64,000 nucleotides of DNA from Microbacterium sp. Marseille-Q6965 (GTDB lineage: Bacteria; Actinomycetota; Actinomycetes; Actinomycetales; Microbacteriaceae). Below are positions 44,279 through 53,845 of the stretch, piece by piece. Position 1 is the stretch's first letter. Each line of letters opens with the position of its first letter. The stretch is from contig NZ_CAMGZA010000001.1 in the NCBI RefSeq assembly GCF_946151065.1, positions 620,001 to 684,000 on the forward strand, read 5' to 3'. The notes beneath the pieces were generated by a model. That model did no database searches. It worked only from the letters and a program-made list of their open reading frames with translations, and was not told the DNA's origin. The position numbers and the translations under genes are program-made.

Positions 44279-44757
44279 CCGAGCGCTATTCCGAGGCCTA
44301 CGCCGCCCGTCACGGCCGCTTCGCGGTGATCCCCGCCGCCTACGTGTTCCTGCGGCGCGGAGACGAGGTGCTGCTGCAGCTTCGCGCGGGCACCGGCTAC
44401 TACGACGGCCACTGGGCCGCCGGCGCGGCGGGGCACGTCGAGCGTGGCGAGACGGTGCTGCAGGCGGCCTCGCGTGAGGCGCTCGAGGAGCTCGGCGTTG
44501 TCATCGACCCTTCCGCTCTCGTGTTCCTCACGGTCGAGCACCGCACGGGCGACGGCGCCGCGATCGACGAGCGGGTCGACTTCTTCTTCGCGTGCGACCG
44601 CTGGAACGGCGAGCCGTCGCTCCAGGAGGACAAGGCCGCCGAGCTGCAGTGGTTCCCGCTGGGCGGCCTGCCCGACCCGGTCGTGCCGCACGAACGGCTC
44701 GTGCTGGACCGCCTGCGAGACGGCGGCCTCGATCCCGTCACACCCGTGGGTTTCTGA
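44275..44757 (+). CDS. Nudix hydrolase
   Basis: A 160-residue pyrophosphohydrolase. The full Nudix box runs from Gly53 to Val75, with Glu59, Arg67-Glu68, Glu71-Glu72 and Gly74 in place. The fold is complete, with VEHRTGDGAAIDERVDFFF following. The substrate may be a nucleoside di- or triphosphate. The ATG at 44275 overlaps the chrA stop. It is convergent with the VOC gene, only six bases apart. Confidence 0.9.
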   Translation: MTERYSEAYAARHGRFAVIPAAYVFLRRGDEVLLQLRAGTGYYDGHWAAGAAGHVERGETVLQAASREALEELGVVIDPSALVFLTVEHRTGDGAAIDERVDFFFACDRWNGEPSLQEDKAAELQWFPLGGLPDPVVPHERLVLDRLRDGGLDPVTPVGF

Positions 44758-44763
44758 CGGCCG

Positions 44764-45156
44764 TCAGGCCTCGTAGCCGATCAGCCAGCGCACGCCGTAG
44801 CGATCGCGCACCTGGCCGTCGTGGGCTCCCCAGCCGCGCGCCTGGAGCGGGTCGATCACCGTGCCGCCTGCACCAAGCGCGTCGAACCAGCGGGCCGACG
44901 TCGCCGCATCCCCGACGCCGAGCAACGCAAGACTCACGCCCTGCATGACGACCGCGTCCTCGTCGCCGTTCGCGTCGCAGCCGTACAGATTCACCGGACC
45001 GGAGAGCACGCCGTGGGCGATCGCGTCGCCCGGCCCGTCCGCGCGCCCGAAGTCCGCATACGTGTGCAGCACCAGCTCGCCGCCGAACGTCTCGTGATAG
45101 AAGGTGAGCGCCTCGGCCGCGGTGCCGGGGAACCACAGGTACAGCGACTGCGCCAT
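44764..45156 (-). CDS. VOC-superfamily protein, PhnB/glyoxalase-like
   Basis: A 130-residue protein with one bleomycin-resistance/dioxygenase-like fold (YLWFPGTAAEALTFYHETFGG, PhnB subtype) and a C-terminal WGAHDGQVRDRYGVRWLIGY, the usual end of this subtype. Function is not known. The ATG at 45156 has GGAGAGGAGA upstream, and a small GC hairpin (45169-45187) lies before that. Confidence 0.85.
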   Translation of the reverse strand: MAQSLYLWFPGTAAEALTFYHETFGGELVLHTYADFGRADGPGDAIAHGVLSGPVNLYGCDANGDEDAVVMQGVSLALLGVGDAATSARWFDALGAGGTVIDPLQARGWGAHDGQVRDRYGVRWLIGYEA

Positions 45157-45213
45157 GCCGTCTCCTCTCCCCGCGAGTCTCGCGGGGAAGGCCGGCCGGC
45201 GCAAGCGCCCGGA

Positions 45214-46494
45214 TCAGCCGAGCGGTTTGAGCTCGAGATCGCTGCGCGTCGTCCCCGCCGCCACGGTCGCGAACGCCGAGTAGCCGTCGGCCGACGCGCG
45301 GGCGAGGAGCCCCTTGAGGTTCTTCGTGCGCTTCTCGAGTCGCACGCGCGAGCCCTCCGCCACGAGTGCCGCCTTGAGGGCCACGAGCTCGGCCACGGCG
45401 ACGTCGCGGTCGTGCACGAGGACGACGGCCGGGGCGGCGTCCGAGTCGGCCAGCGCGACGAGGTCCACGATCCGCTCGAAGCCGATCGAGAAGCCCACCG
45501 CGGGCACGTCCTGGCCGAGGAAGCGGCCGATCATGCCGTCGTAGCGCCCCCCGCCGCCGAGGGAGTACGTCACCGAGGGGTGGGCGAGCTCGAAGATGGT
45601 GCCCGTGTAGTAGCCCATGCCGCGGACGAGGAACGGATCGAAGACGAGGGGAGGCACGGCCTCACCGCGCGCCGCGGCGACAGCCTCTCCGATGCCGAGG
45701 AGGTGCGCGATCACCACGTCGCCGACGCCCTCGGGCAGCGAGGCACGGATCTGCGCCTCGCCGAAGGGGCCCTCCCCGCCGGGTGCGCGGCCGAGGAACT
45801 GCTCGAACGCGTCGACCGCGGATGCGCTCGCTCCGCGCTCGCGCAGCTCGGCGGCGACCCCGGCGGGGCCGATCTTGTCGAGCTTGTCGATGGTGATGAG
45901 CACGCCCGGCCGCTCGTCGGGTGCGAACCCGAAAACGTCGAGCATCGCGTCGAGCGCGCGACGGTCGTTGATCCGCACGGTCGCCCCCTCGAGCCGCAGG
46001 GCGTCGAGCGTGTCGAGCGATGCGACGATGAGCTCGGCCTCGGCGCGCGCCGAATCGTCGCCGATGATGTCGATGTCGCACTGCATGAACTGGCGGTAGC
46101 GGCCCTTCTGCGGCCGCTCCGCGCGCCACACGGGGGCGATCTGCACGGATCGGAAGACTCCCGGCAGCTCCGCCCGGTGGGTGGCGTAGAAGCGCGCCAG
46201 CGGCACGGTGAGGTCGTACCGCAGACCGAGGTCGGTCAGCGCCGCCGGGTCCTCGGCCGCCGCGCGGATCGCCTCGGCGTCCAGGCCGCGGCGGAGCACG
46301 TTGAAGGCGAGCTTCTCGTTGTCGCCGCCGATGCCGGCGTGCAGCCGCCCGTACTCCTCCATGACGGGCGTCTCGATCTCGTCGAACCCGTGGGCGCGGT
46401 AGCGCTCGCGGATCACGGAGAGCACCCGCTCGCGGCGGGCCTTGTCGGACGGGAGGAAGTCGCGCATGCCGCGCGGCGCGTTCACGGAAGCCAT
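45214..46494 (-). CDS. hisS: Histidyl-tRNA synthetase
   Basis: Class II aminoacyl-tRNA synthetase, 426 residues. N-terminal APRGMRDFLPSDKARRE, motif 2 region FRSVQIAPVWRAERPQKGRYRQF, the HisA-type segment GGGGRYDGMIGRFLGQ and a C-terminal anticodon-binding domain are visible. The start context is weak but the N-terminus begins correctly. It is divergent from mazG. Confidence 0.96.
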   Translation of the reverse strand: MASVNAPRGMRDFLPSDKARRERVLSVIRERYRAHGFDEIETPVMEEYGRLHAGIGGDNEKLAFNVLRRGLDAEAIRAAAEDPAALTDLGLRYDLTVPLARFYATHRAELPGVFRSVQIAPVWRAERPQKGRYRQFMQCDIDIIGDDSARAEAELIVASLDTLDALRLEGATVRINDRRALDAMLDVFGFAPDERPGVLITIDKLDKIGPAGVAAELRERGASASAVDAFEQFLGRAPGGEGPFGEAQIRASLPEGVGDVVIAHLLGIGEAVAAARGEAVPPLVFDPFLVRGMGYYTGTIFELAHPSVTYSLGGGGRYDGMIGRFLGQDVPAVGFSIGFERIVDLVALADSDAAPAVVLVHDRDVAVAELVALKAALVAEGSRVRLEKRTKNLKGLLARASADGYSAFATVAAGTTRSDLELKPLG

Positions 46495-46544
46495 AGCGCT
46501 TCGATTCTCCCATCCCCCGCCCGATGATCCGGGAGGATGGAGGA

Positions 46545-47219
46545 GTGAGCGGATTCGGAGACGAGCTGAAGCGGGCGGCCGACACCATGCGCGAGGTGCG
46601 GGAGCGCTGCGTCTGGACGCAGGCCATGACGCACGAGCGGCTCGTGCCCTACCTCATCGAGGAGTCGGCGGAGCTCGTCGATGCCGTGGAGCGCGGAGAC
46701 CGCGCGGAGATGCGCGAGGAGCTCGGCGACCTGCTGTGGCAGGTGCTGTTCCACGCGGAGCTGTCGTCGCGGGAGGACGACCCGTTCGACATCGACGACG
46801 TGGCCCGCGGCCTGACGGAGAAGATGATCCGCCGCCACCCGCACGTTTTCGGCGGCGAGACGGCGGAGACGCCCGAGCGCGTGCTGGAGCTATGGACCGC
46901 CGCGAAGGCGTCCGAGAAGCGCGAGCGCACCTCGGTGCTCGACGGGGTCGCCTCCTCCATGCCGTCGCTCGCGCTCGCGCAGAAGCTGCTGGGCAAGGGC
47001 GCCCAGGTGAGAGTGGGTGCCGAGCTGCTCGAGGACATCGCGGCGGCCGAGGCGATCGAGCAGGCCGAGGGGGTCGAGGCGCTCCCCTCCTCCGAGGAGG
47101 AGCTGGGCGACACCCTGCTGGGCCTGGTCGCCCTCGCTCGCGCTCGGGGCTGGGACGCCGAGCGCGCCCTGCGCTCCCGTCTGCGCGATCTGGCGGACGA
47201 GATCCGCGCCGCCGAGTAA
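46545..47219 (+). CDS. mazG: MazG-family nucleotide pyrophosphohydrolase
   Basis: Hydrolyses (d)NTPs to monophosphates, 224 residues. The magnesium-binding motif is complete in the N-terminal copy: Glu39-Glu40, Glu43 (EESAE) and Glu59, Asp62 (EELGD). A second, weaker copy (EEELGDTLLGLV) follows in the C-terminal half. The GTG at 46545 has GGAGG eight bases upstream and is preferred to an ATG at 46524. In mycobacteria MazG is linked to oxidative-stress survival. Confidence 0.9.
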   Translation: MSGFGDELKRAADTMREVRERCVWTQAMTHERLVPYLIEESAELVDAVERGDRAEMREELGDLLWQVLFHAELSSREDDPFDIDDVARGLTEKMIRRHPHVFGGETAETPERVLELWTAAKASEKRERTSVLDGVASSMPSLALAQKLLGKGAQVRVGAELLEDIAAAEAIEQAEGVEALPSSEEELGDTLLGLVALARARGWDAERALRSRLRDLADEIRAAE

Positions 47220-47243
47220 GCGGCGGCGGCGCGGACCTCGGCG

Positions 47244-48458
47244 TCAGTCCAGCTGTCCCTTGATCTCGTGCGGGTCCGGCTCGCCGCGCTCGGGAACGGC
47301 GTCCTCGCGCCCCTCGCTCTGCAGCCGCCGGTGGTGCCGGGCGCGCAGCGAGACGAGCACGGCGGCGAGGATCAGCGAGATCGTCGATCCGCCGAGCACG
47401 CCGAGGATGGCCTGATCGCGCAGGCCACCCGCCTCGAACGCGAGGTTCGCCATGAGCAGCGAGACGGTGAAGCCGATGCCGCCGAGCGCGGCGGCGGCGA
47501 GGATGTCGGGGAACGCGATCGAGACGGGCTCGCCCTTCGGGCGGATGCGCACCGCGATCCACCCGAACAGCGAGATGCCGATGAGCTTGCCCACGGGCAG
47601 CGCCACGAGGATGCCCCACAGCGCCGGCGACAGCTCGGCCGGCGACACCTGCGGGATCATCACGAGCGCCGCGAAGAAGGCGAAGACCGGCAGGATCAGC
47701 CCGTTGATCCACGGCTCGAGCGCGTGGCGCGCGCGCATGCCCTCATCCTGCCGGATCGCCAGACCCAGCATGACGCCGGCGATCGTCGCGTGGATCCCCC
47801 CGAGGAACACGAACGCCCAGGCGGCGAGTCCGAGCGCGACCATGGCGATCGTCACCACCACCGTGTTGCGGTCTGTGCGGAAGCGGCTGAGTACGGCGAA
47901 GGCCACCACGAACAGGGCGCCGATGGCGAGGCTTCCGAAGTCGATGTCGTGGGCGAACAGCACCGCGATGAACAGGATGCCGACGATGTCGTCGATGATC
48001 GCGAGGGCGAGCAGGAAGACGCGGACCCGCGACGGCAGCCCGCGGCCGAACATGGCCAGCACGCCCAGGGCGAACGCGATGTCGGTCGCGGTCGGCACCG
48101 GCCAACCGTCTCGCGTGGCGGGGTCACCCGCGGCGAACACCAGATAGACGGCGATCGGCACGAGCACGCCCCCGGCGGCGGCGATCGCCGGCTGGACCGC
48201 CTTGCGGGCGCTGTTGAGCTGCCCCTTTGTGAGCTCGTACTGCAGCTCGACCGCGACGCCGAAGAAGAAGATCGCGAGCAGGAAATCGCTCACCCAGTGG
48301 GCGATGGACAGGTCCAGGCCCGTGCCCGGGATGGCCAGGTGCGCGTGGCTCCACGCGATCACGTCGGCGCCGAACGGCAGGTTCGCGACGATCAGGCCGA
48401 GCGCCGCGGCGCCCAGGAGCAGGAAGGCGGGGAAGCGCTCGGAGCGAAGAAGCTTCAT
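47244..48458 (-). CDS. nhaA: Na+/H+ antiporter NhaA
   Basis: Sodium-proton antiporter, 404 residues and about 12 spans. The key aspartates are Asp126 (TATDIAFALGVLAMFG) and the pair Asp156-Asp157 (LAIIDDIVG). FFFGVAVELQYELTKG in the N-terminal half is also typical. The ATG at 48458 has GAAAGGA upstream, and a longer reading (48536) has no ribosome site. It lies 79 bases downstream of mfd on the same strand, convergent with mazG. Confidence 0.95.
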   Translation of the reverse strand: MKLLRSERFPAFLLLGAAALGLIVANLPFGADVIAWSHAHLAIPGTGLDLSIAHWVSDFLLAIFFFGVAVELQYELTKGQLNSARKAVQPAIAAAGGVLVPIAVYLVFAAGDPATRDGWPVPTATDIAFALGVLAMFGRGLPSRVRVFLLALAIIDDIVGILFIAVLFAHDIDFGSLAIGALFVVAFAVLSRFRTDRNTVVVTIAMVALGLAAWAFVFLGGIHATIAGVMLGLAIRQDEGMRARHALEPWINGLILPVFAFFAALVMIPQVSPAELSPALWGILVALPVGKLIGISLFGWIAVRIRPKGEPVSIAFPDILAAAALGGIGFTVSLLMANLAFEAGGLRDQAILGVLGGSTISLILAAVLVSLRARHHRRLQSEGREDAVPERGEPDPHEIKGQLD

Positions 48459-48537
48459 CGTGTCCTTTCGGGGTCGGAGAGACGCGCGCGGATCGCGCGC
48501 GACGCCGACCAGACTTCCCGGCACACCGCCTTCCACC

Positions 48538-51500
48538 CTACCCGGCGGTCGGGACCGTCCCCGTCGGGGTCCGCTCAGGCACGGGGAAGATCGCGTCCAG
48601 CAGCTGAGCGACCCAGCCGATCAGCGCGGCGTCGTCGCCCGGTTCGATCCTCGTGGGCAGCGGTACGACCATGGCCTCGCCGCCCGAGAGGATCTTCGCG
48701 CCGGGATACAGTCGCTGCACTCGAATCTTCATCGAGTCGGCCAGGTTCGCCGGCGCGACGCGCAGGTTCTTGCCCATCGCCACAACGTCCGCCAGGCCCG
48801 CGCTCGCCGCCCGGCGCCGCAGCCGGGCCACGCGCACGAGACCCTGCACCTCGGCGGGCGGCTCGCCGTAGCGGTCCGTGAGCTCCTCGACGACGAGGTC
48901 GATCGCATCGTCCGGGGCTGTGACGGCGGCGGCCGCCGAGAGCTTCTGGTACGCCTCGAGGCGCAGCCGCTCGCTGTCGATGTAGGACTCGGGGATGCGC
49001 GCATCCACCGGCAGCTCGAGGCGCAGCTCGGTGGGCCCCTCGCTCTCCTCGCCGCGGAACGCCGCGACGGCCTCACCGATCATGCGCAGATACAGGTCGA
49101 AGCCGACCCCGGCGATGTGGCCCGCCTGCTCGGCACCGAGCAGGTTGCCGGCACCGCGCAGCTCGAGGTCCTTCATCGCCACCTGCGTGCCGGAGCCGAG
49201 GTCGTTGTGGACCGCGATGGTCTGCAGGCGGTCGGCGGCCGTCTCGCTGAGCGGCTTGTGCTCGTCGTACACGAAGTAGGCGTACGCCCGCTCGCGCCCG
49301 CGCCCGACGCGTCCGCGCAGCTGATGCAGCTGGGCCAGCCCGTACTTGTCGGCCCGGTCGATGATGATCGTGTTCGCGTTCGCGATGTCGATGCCGGTCT
49401 CGATGATCGTCGTGCACACGAGCACGTCGAACTTGCGCTCCCAGAAGTCGTCGACGACCTGCTCCAGCTGATGCTCGCCCATCTTGCCGTGCGCCACCGC
49501 GATGCGCGCTTCCGGCACGAGCTCCGCCAGGTGCGCGGCGACCGAGTTGATCGACTGCACGCGGTTGTGCACGTAGAAGACCTGGCCCTCGCGCAGCAGC
49601 TCGCGCCGGATCGCCGCGGCCAGTTGCTTGTCGTTGCGGGGGCCGACATACGACAGGATCGGGTGCCGGTCCTCCGGCGGGGTCGCCAGCGTCGACATCT
49701 CGCGGATCCCCGTGACGGCCATCTCGAGGGTGCGCGGGATGGGCGTCGCGCTCATCGCGAGGATGTCGACGTTCGTCTTGAGCTTCTTCAGCGCGTCCTT
49801 GTGCTCCACGCCGAAGCGCTGCTCCTCGTCGACGATGAGCAGGCCCAGATCCTTGAAGCGCACGCGCTCCGTGAGGATCCGGTGCGTGCCGATCACCATG
49901 TCGACGGAACCGTCGAGCAGGCCCTGCACGGTCTCGCGCGCCTCCTTCTCGGTCTGGAAGCGGCTGAGCGGGCGGACCTTGACGGGGAAGCCCGCGAAGC
50001 GCTCCTGGAAGGTCTCGAGGTGCTGCTTCACGAGCAGCGTGGTCGGCACGAGCATGGCCACCTGCTTGCCGTCCTGGATCGCCTTGAACGCCGCGCGCAC
50101 GGCGACCTCGGTCTTGCCGAAGCCGACGTCGCCCGAGAGCAGGCGGTCCATCGGGACCGGCCGCTCCATGTCGCGCTTGATCTCGTCGATCGTCTGCAAC
50201 TGATCGGGAGTCTCGGCGAAGGGGAACGCCTCCTCCAGCTCGCGCTGCCAGGGCGTGTCGGGGCCGAACGCGTGGCCCTTCGCGGCCATGCGCGCCGAGT
50301 AGAGCTTGACGAGCTCGATGGCGATGTCGCGCACGGCGCGGCGCGCCTTGCTCTTGGCCTGGGCCCAGTCGCTGCCGCCCATCTTCGACAGCTGCGGGCT
50401 CTCGCCGCCGACGTACTTCGACAGCAGATCGAGCTGGTCGGTCGGCACGAACAGCTTGTCGCCCGGGTAGCCCCTCTTGGAGGGCGCGTACTCCAGCACG
50501 AGGTAGTCGCGTTCCGACTTCACGGCGTTGCGCCCACCCGTGGAGACCTGCCGCTTGGTCATCTCGACGAACCGGCCGATGCCGTGAGTGGCGTGCACGA
50601 CGAAGTCGCCGGGCTTCAACTGCAGGGGGTCGACGACGTTGCGCCGGCGCGAGGCCAGCTTCTTCGGGCCGCGGCTCGTGCCGCCGATCGTGCGGCCGTA
50701 GAACTCGTTCTCGCTGAGCACCGCCAGGCGGGCCTCGTCCGACTCGAAGCCCTGCTCGATCGCGCCGCGCACGAGCGTGACCACGCCGGGCTCGGGCGAC
50801 TCGTCCAGCGCCTCGACGATGCGTGCCGCGATGCCGCGCTCCGACAGCACGTCGCGGGCGCGCTCGACGAGCCCCGCGCCCTCGGCCACGACGACCACCG
50901 CCCACCCCTCGCGCACCCGCGTGGCGATGTGCTCGGTGGCGCCGTCGACGTTGCCGTGGAACGAGGGGACGATCGATCCGCGGATCCGCGTGCCCTCGAC
51001 GGCCTCGTGCTCCTCGCCCGCCTCCGCGAGCTCCGCCGCGATATCCGCCGCGCCCGAGTCGAAGGGGCTCAGCGTCCACCACACGCCGCCGCCGGCACGC
51101 ACGTCATCGCGCAGCCGACCGATCGTGAGGAAGTCGCCGCTGGCGAGATCGACGGGGGCGCTCGCGCCACTCGTCGCCGCGCTCCACGCCGCGTCGAGGA
51201 ACTCGCGGTTCGTGTCGGCGAGCGAGAGAGCGCGGGTCACCGCCCGCTCGGGATCCACGAGCGCCACCGCGGCACCGGGCGGCAGATAGCCGGCGAGCGA
51301 GACCAGCGGGCCCGCGACCACCGGCGTGAGCGACTCCATGCCCTCCGACGGAATGCCCTCGGCCATGCGCTCCAACAACTGGGCGATGCCCGGGAGGGTT
51401 CCCTGCAGCGCACGAGCGCGCTGGCGCACCTCGTCCGTGAGCAGCAGCTCGCGGCTCGGCACGAGCTCGACGCGTGCCACGTCGCCGGGGAGCGATCGCT

Positions 51501-52152
51501 GGTCCGCCACCGAGAAGGCCCGGATCTGATCCACCTCGTCGCCGAAGAACTCGATGCGATAGGGGTGCTCCGCCACGGGCGGGAACACGTCGAGGATCCC
51601 GCCGCGCACGGCGAACTCGCCGCGCCGCGACACCATGTCGACACGGGTGTACGCACGCTCGACGAGGGCGGCGACGATCTCGTCGAGGTCGTGCCCCCGT
51701 TCCCCCGTCGCCAGCACGATCGGCTCGACATCCGCGAGCCCCGGCGCCAGTGGTTGCACGGCCGCGCGCACGGAAGCGGTCACGACGATCGGCGCGGAGC
51801 CGTCCCACGCGGCGAGGGCGCGCAGCGTGGCCAGCCGCCGCCCCACCGTCTCGGCACTCGGGCTGAGGCGCTCGTGCGGCAGCGTCTCCCATGCCGGGAA
51901 GCTCACGACAGTGGCGTCGGGCACGAGCGAGTGCAGCGCCGCGCCGAGGGCGTCGGCACGCCGCCCCGTCGGCGCGATGACGAGCAACGCGGCGGGACGG
52001 CCGGATGCCGCGCGGCGCGCGAGCAGCGCGGCGAGCGCGGGGGCGTCGAGTCCGTCGACGAGCGAGAGGTCCGCATCGACGCCTGCGTTCGAGATCGCGT
52101 CGCGGAAGGACTCCGAGCGGTCGAGGGCGCGCGAGATCCCGTGCACAGTCAC
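48538..52152 (-). CDS. mfd: Transcription-repair coupling factor
   Basis: Removes stalled RNA polymerase and recruits the UvrABC system, 1204 residues. From the N-terminus: a UvrB-like non-helicase module (RGGILDVFPPVAEHPYRIEF), the RNA polymerase-interacting domain (GDFVVHATHGIGRFVEMTK), the RecG-like helicase (Walker A GDVGFGKTEVA, Walker B DEEQRFG, then QLRGRVGRGRERAYAY) and a C-terminal TRCF domain. The GTG at 52152 fits a leaderless transcript. A second GTG six bases downstream is possible. Confidence 0.96.
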   Translation of the reverse strand: MTVHGISRALDRSESFRDAISNAGVDADLSLVDGLDAPALAALLARRAASGRPAALLVIAPTGRRADALGAALHSLVPDATVVSFPAWETLPHERLSPSAETVGRRLATLRALAAWDGSAPIVVTASVRAAVQPLAPGLADVEPIVLATGERGHDLDEIVAALVERAYTRVDMVSRRGEFAVRGGILDVFPPVAEHPYRIEFFGDEVDQIRAFSVADQRSLPGDVARVELVPSRELLLTDEVRQRARALQGTLPGIAQLLERMAEGIPSEGMESLTPVVAGPLVSLAGYLPPGAAVALVDPERAVTRALSLADTNREFLDAAWSAATSGASAPVDLASGDFLTIGRLRDDVRAGGGVWWTLSPFDSGAADIAAELAEAGEEHEAVEGTRIRGSIVPSFHGNVDGATEHIATRVREGWAVVVVAEGAGLVERARDVLSERGIAARIVEALDESPEPGVVTLVRGAIEQGFESDEARLAVLSENEFYGRTIGGTSRGPKKLASRRRNVVDPLQLKPGDFVVHATHGIGRFVEMTKRQVSTGGRNAVKSERDYLVLEYAPSKRGYPGDKLFVPTDQLDLLSKYVGGESPQLSKMGGSDWAQAKSKARRAVRDIAIELVKLYSARMAAKGHAFGPDTPWQRELEEAFPFAETPDQLQTIDEIKRDMERPVPMDRLLSGDVGFGKTEVAVRAAFKAIQDGKQVAMLVPTTLLVKQHLETFQERFAGFPVKVRPLSRFQTEKEARETVQGLLDGSVDMVIGTHRILTERVRFKDLGLLIVDEEQRFGVEHKDALKKLKTNVDILAMSATPIPRTLEMAVTGIREMSTLATPPEDRHPILSYVGPRNDKQLAAAIRRELLREGQVFYVHNRVQSINSVAAHLAELVPEARIAVAHGKMGEHQLEQVVDDFWERKFDVLVCTTIIETGIDIANANTIIIDRADKYGLAQLHQLRGRVGRGRERAYAYFVYDEHKPLSETAADRLQTIAVHNDLGSGTQVAMKDLELRGAGNLLGAEQAGHIAGVGFDLYLRMIGEAVAAFRGEESEGPTELRLELPVDARIPESYIDSERLRLEAYQKLSAAAAVTAPDDAIDLVVEELTDRYGEPPAEVQGLVRVARLRRRAASAGLADVVAMGKNLRVAPANLADSMKIRVQRLYPGAKILSGGEAMVVPLPTRIEPGDDAALIGWVAQLLDAIFPVPERTPTGTVPTAG

Positions 52153-52158
52153 CGATCA

Positions 52159-52164
52159 AGTCTA
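52159..52164 (-). promoter_or_regulatory. Leaderless -10 of mfd
   Basis: TAGACT on the minus strand, six bases before the GTG at 52152. Confidence 0.5.
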
Positions 52165-52206
52165 CGCGGCGCGACCGGCACCGGTCCGGCCTGGCGGACG
52201 GCGTGC

Positions 52207-52794
52207 TCAGGCCTTCGGCGCGTGGACCCGTTGCTGGGCGGCGACGAGGCCCTCCTCCACGATCAGCTCCACGGCGTCTGCAGCCTCCGAGACGAGGATC
52301 GGCAGGGTCTTGCGCTCGGTGGCGCCGAAGGGATCGAGCACCCAGTCCGCCGGATCCTGCCGACCCGGAGGCCGGCCGATGCCCACCCGCACGCGCACGA
52401 AGTCGGGCGTGCCGAGGGCCTTCGCCACGTCGCGCACGCCGTTGTGTCCACCGTGCCCGCCGCCGGCCTTCAGCCGGAGGGTGTCGAACGGGATGTCGAG
52501 CTCGTCGTGGACGACGATGACCCGGTCGGGATCGATCTTGAAGAACTTCGCCAGCGAGGAGACCGGGCCGCCCGACACGTTCATGAACGAGTTCGGCTTG
52601 GCGGCGACGAGCTTCGCTCCACCGATGCGCAGGCGACCCTCCGCGACGCGGGCGTTCGCCTGCTTCTGCGGGCTGAACGACGCCCCCATCCGGGCCGCGA
52701 GCTCGTCGACGACGAGCTGGCCGACGTTGTGTCGGGTCAGCTCATAGCGGGGGCCGGGGTTGCCGAGCCCGACGACCAGCCATGTGTCGGCCAT
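52207..52794 (-). CDS. pth: Peptidyl-tRNA hydrolase
   Basis: Releases tRNA from prematurely dropped peptidyl-tRNA, 195 residues. N-terminal [21 protein letters not shown] carries the catalytic His, [11 protein letters not shown] the binding Asn, and [15 protein letters not shown] the catalytic Asp; [12 protein letters not shown] follows. The ATG at 52794 has GGAGGAGA upstream. It lies between rplY and mfd on the same strand, a conserved actinobacterial order, with a strong hairpin before it. Confidence 0.96.
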   Translation of the reverse strand: MADTWLVVGLGNPGPRYELTRHNVGQLVVDELAARMGASFSPQKQANARVAEGRLRIGGAKLVAAKPNSFMNVSGGPVSSLAKFFKIDPDRVIVVHDELDIPFDTLRLKAGGGHGGHNGVRDVAKALGTPDFVRVRVGIGRPPGRQDPADWVLDPFGATERKTLPILVSEAADAVELIVEEGLVAAQQRVHAPKA

Positions 52795-52815
52795 GCGTCT
52801 CCTCCAGTGGACAGC

Positions 52816-52850
52816 GGAAGGGGGTGCGACGGATCGTCGCACCCCCTTCC
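52816..52850 (-). terminator. Hairpin between rplY and pth
   Basis: A perfect 15-bp inverted repeat (arms 52816-52830 and 52836-52850, loop GGATC) that starts 14 bases beyond the rplY stop on the minus strand. There is no T tract, so partial read-through into pth is possible. Confidence 0.7.
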
Positions 52851-52863
52851 GGCAGGATCGGGA

Positions 52864-53451
52864 TTACTCGGCCGACTCCTCGGCGCCGCCCTCGGCCTCG
52901 TCGGCCGACTCACCGCGCGGCGTCGACACGGCGACGATGAGCGTCTCGGCGTCGATCGCCAGGCTGGCGCCCTGCGGCAGCGTGACGTCGGCCGCCGTGA
53001 TGTGGGCGCCCTCCTCGAGGCCCTCGACCGACACCTCGAGCTGCTCGGGGATGTGCGTGGCCTCGACCTCGACGGTCAGCGACGACGCCTCGAGCATGTG
53101 GATCGTGCCGGGGGCGCTCTCGCCGGTGACGACGATCGGGACGTCGACCTGGATCTTCTCGCCCTGCTGCACGACGATCAGGTCGACGTGCTCGATCACC
53201 TGGCGCACCGGGTCGCGCTGCACGTCCTTCACGAGGACGAGGTGCGCGGTGCCGTCGACCGTGAGGTCGATGAGCGCGTTGGCCTGGCGGACGATCAGCG
53301 CCGTCTCGTGGCCCGGCAGGGCGACGTGGATCGGCTCGGCGCCGTGGCCGTAGATGACGGCGGGGATCTTGCCGGCGGCGCGCAGGCGGCGAGCGTAGCC
53401 CTTGCCGAACTCGGTGCGGGTCTCGGCGGACAGGGTGGCGTTCTCGGACAT
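52864..53451 (-). CDS. rplY: 50S ribosomal protein L25/general stress protein Ctc
   Basis: Binds 5S rRNA in the large ribosomal subunit, 195 residues. The N-terminal L25 domain (RTEFGKGYARRLRAAGKIPAVIYG) and the C-terminal CTC beta domain (EVEATHIPEQLEVSVEGLEEG) are both present, with an acidic tail (ADEAEGGAEESAE). The ATG at 53451 has GAGGAGAAC upstream. It heads the rplY-pth-mfd series. Confidence 0.95.
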   Translation of the reverse strand: MSENATLSAETRTEFGKGYARRLRAAGKIPAVIYGHGAEPIHVALPGHETALIVRQANALIDLTVDGTAHLVLVKDVQRDPVRQVIEHVDLIVVQQGEKIQVDVPIVVTGESAPGTIHMLEASSLTVEVEATHIPEQLEVSVEGLEEGAHITAADVTLPQGASLAIDAETLIVAVSTPRGESADEAEGGAEESAE

Positions 53452-53654
53452 TGATGTTCTCCTCGTGCACACGGCGATGCGTCCGCCGCGGTGGTCTGCT
53501 TTCTCGACTCGAACGCAACGCGTGAGGAGAGCCACGGGGCCCGCAACACCGCGTCGATCACGGACACCGGGCGCGCACGCGCACGGCCGTCCCTCGCCGA
53601 GGTGCTTCCATGCTACCCGAACCGCCCGAAGGAACGACAATCGACGCCGAGCGA

Positions 53655-53660
53655 TAGCCT
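53655..53660 (+). promoter_or_regulatory. -10 element of the 40-residue membrane protein gene
   Basis: TAGCCT, six bases before an in-frame GTG at 53667. The transcript would start there and carry the AAGGAG site for the ATG at 53709, so two starts are possible. Confidence 0.45.
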
Positions 53661-53708
53661 GAGAGGGTGTCCCGAACGGGGGCGCCCGTCTCGCGAAGGA
53701 GTCATCGC

Positions 53709-53831
53709 ATGCTCGACGCTGCCACCTGGTCGCACGTGATCACCTGGGTCATCGGCGGCATGTCCGCCGTCACCGCCGTCCTGATCGTCGGCGCGTTCTA
53801 CTCCCTCGGTCGCGCCGGCTCCCGCAAGTAA
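53709..53831 (+). CDS. Small single-span membrane protein, 40 residues
   Basis: A short gene: MLDAATWSHVITWVIGG then a hydrophobic stretch (AVTAVLIVGAFYSLG) and a basic end (RAGSRK). It predicts one membrane helix with the C-terminus inside. The ATG has AAGGAG seven bases upstream, the best start. An upstream GTG at 53667 in the same frame would add 14 mostly basic residues. No family is recognised. It is convergent with gntK. Confidence 0.65.
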   Translation: MLDAATWSHVITWVIGGMSAVTAVLIVGAFYSLGRAGSRK

Positions 53832-53845
53832 CCTCTCGCGCGCGG

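Noticed and set aside
45169-45187. Short GC hairpin (CCCCGCGA with loop GTC) between hisS and the VOC gene
   Set aside because: Only eight base pairs, no T tract, and it lies just before the VOC ribosome site on the upstream side, so I do not call it a terminator.
48202-53454. A 1750-codon open frame on the plus strand opposite mfd, pth and rplY
   Set aside because: It is the GC-driven mirror of three well-supported genes on the other strand: its sequence is Arg/Leu/Val/His-rich with no motif, and it has no suitable start or promoter.
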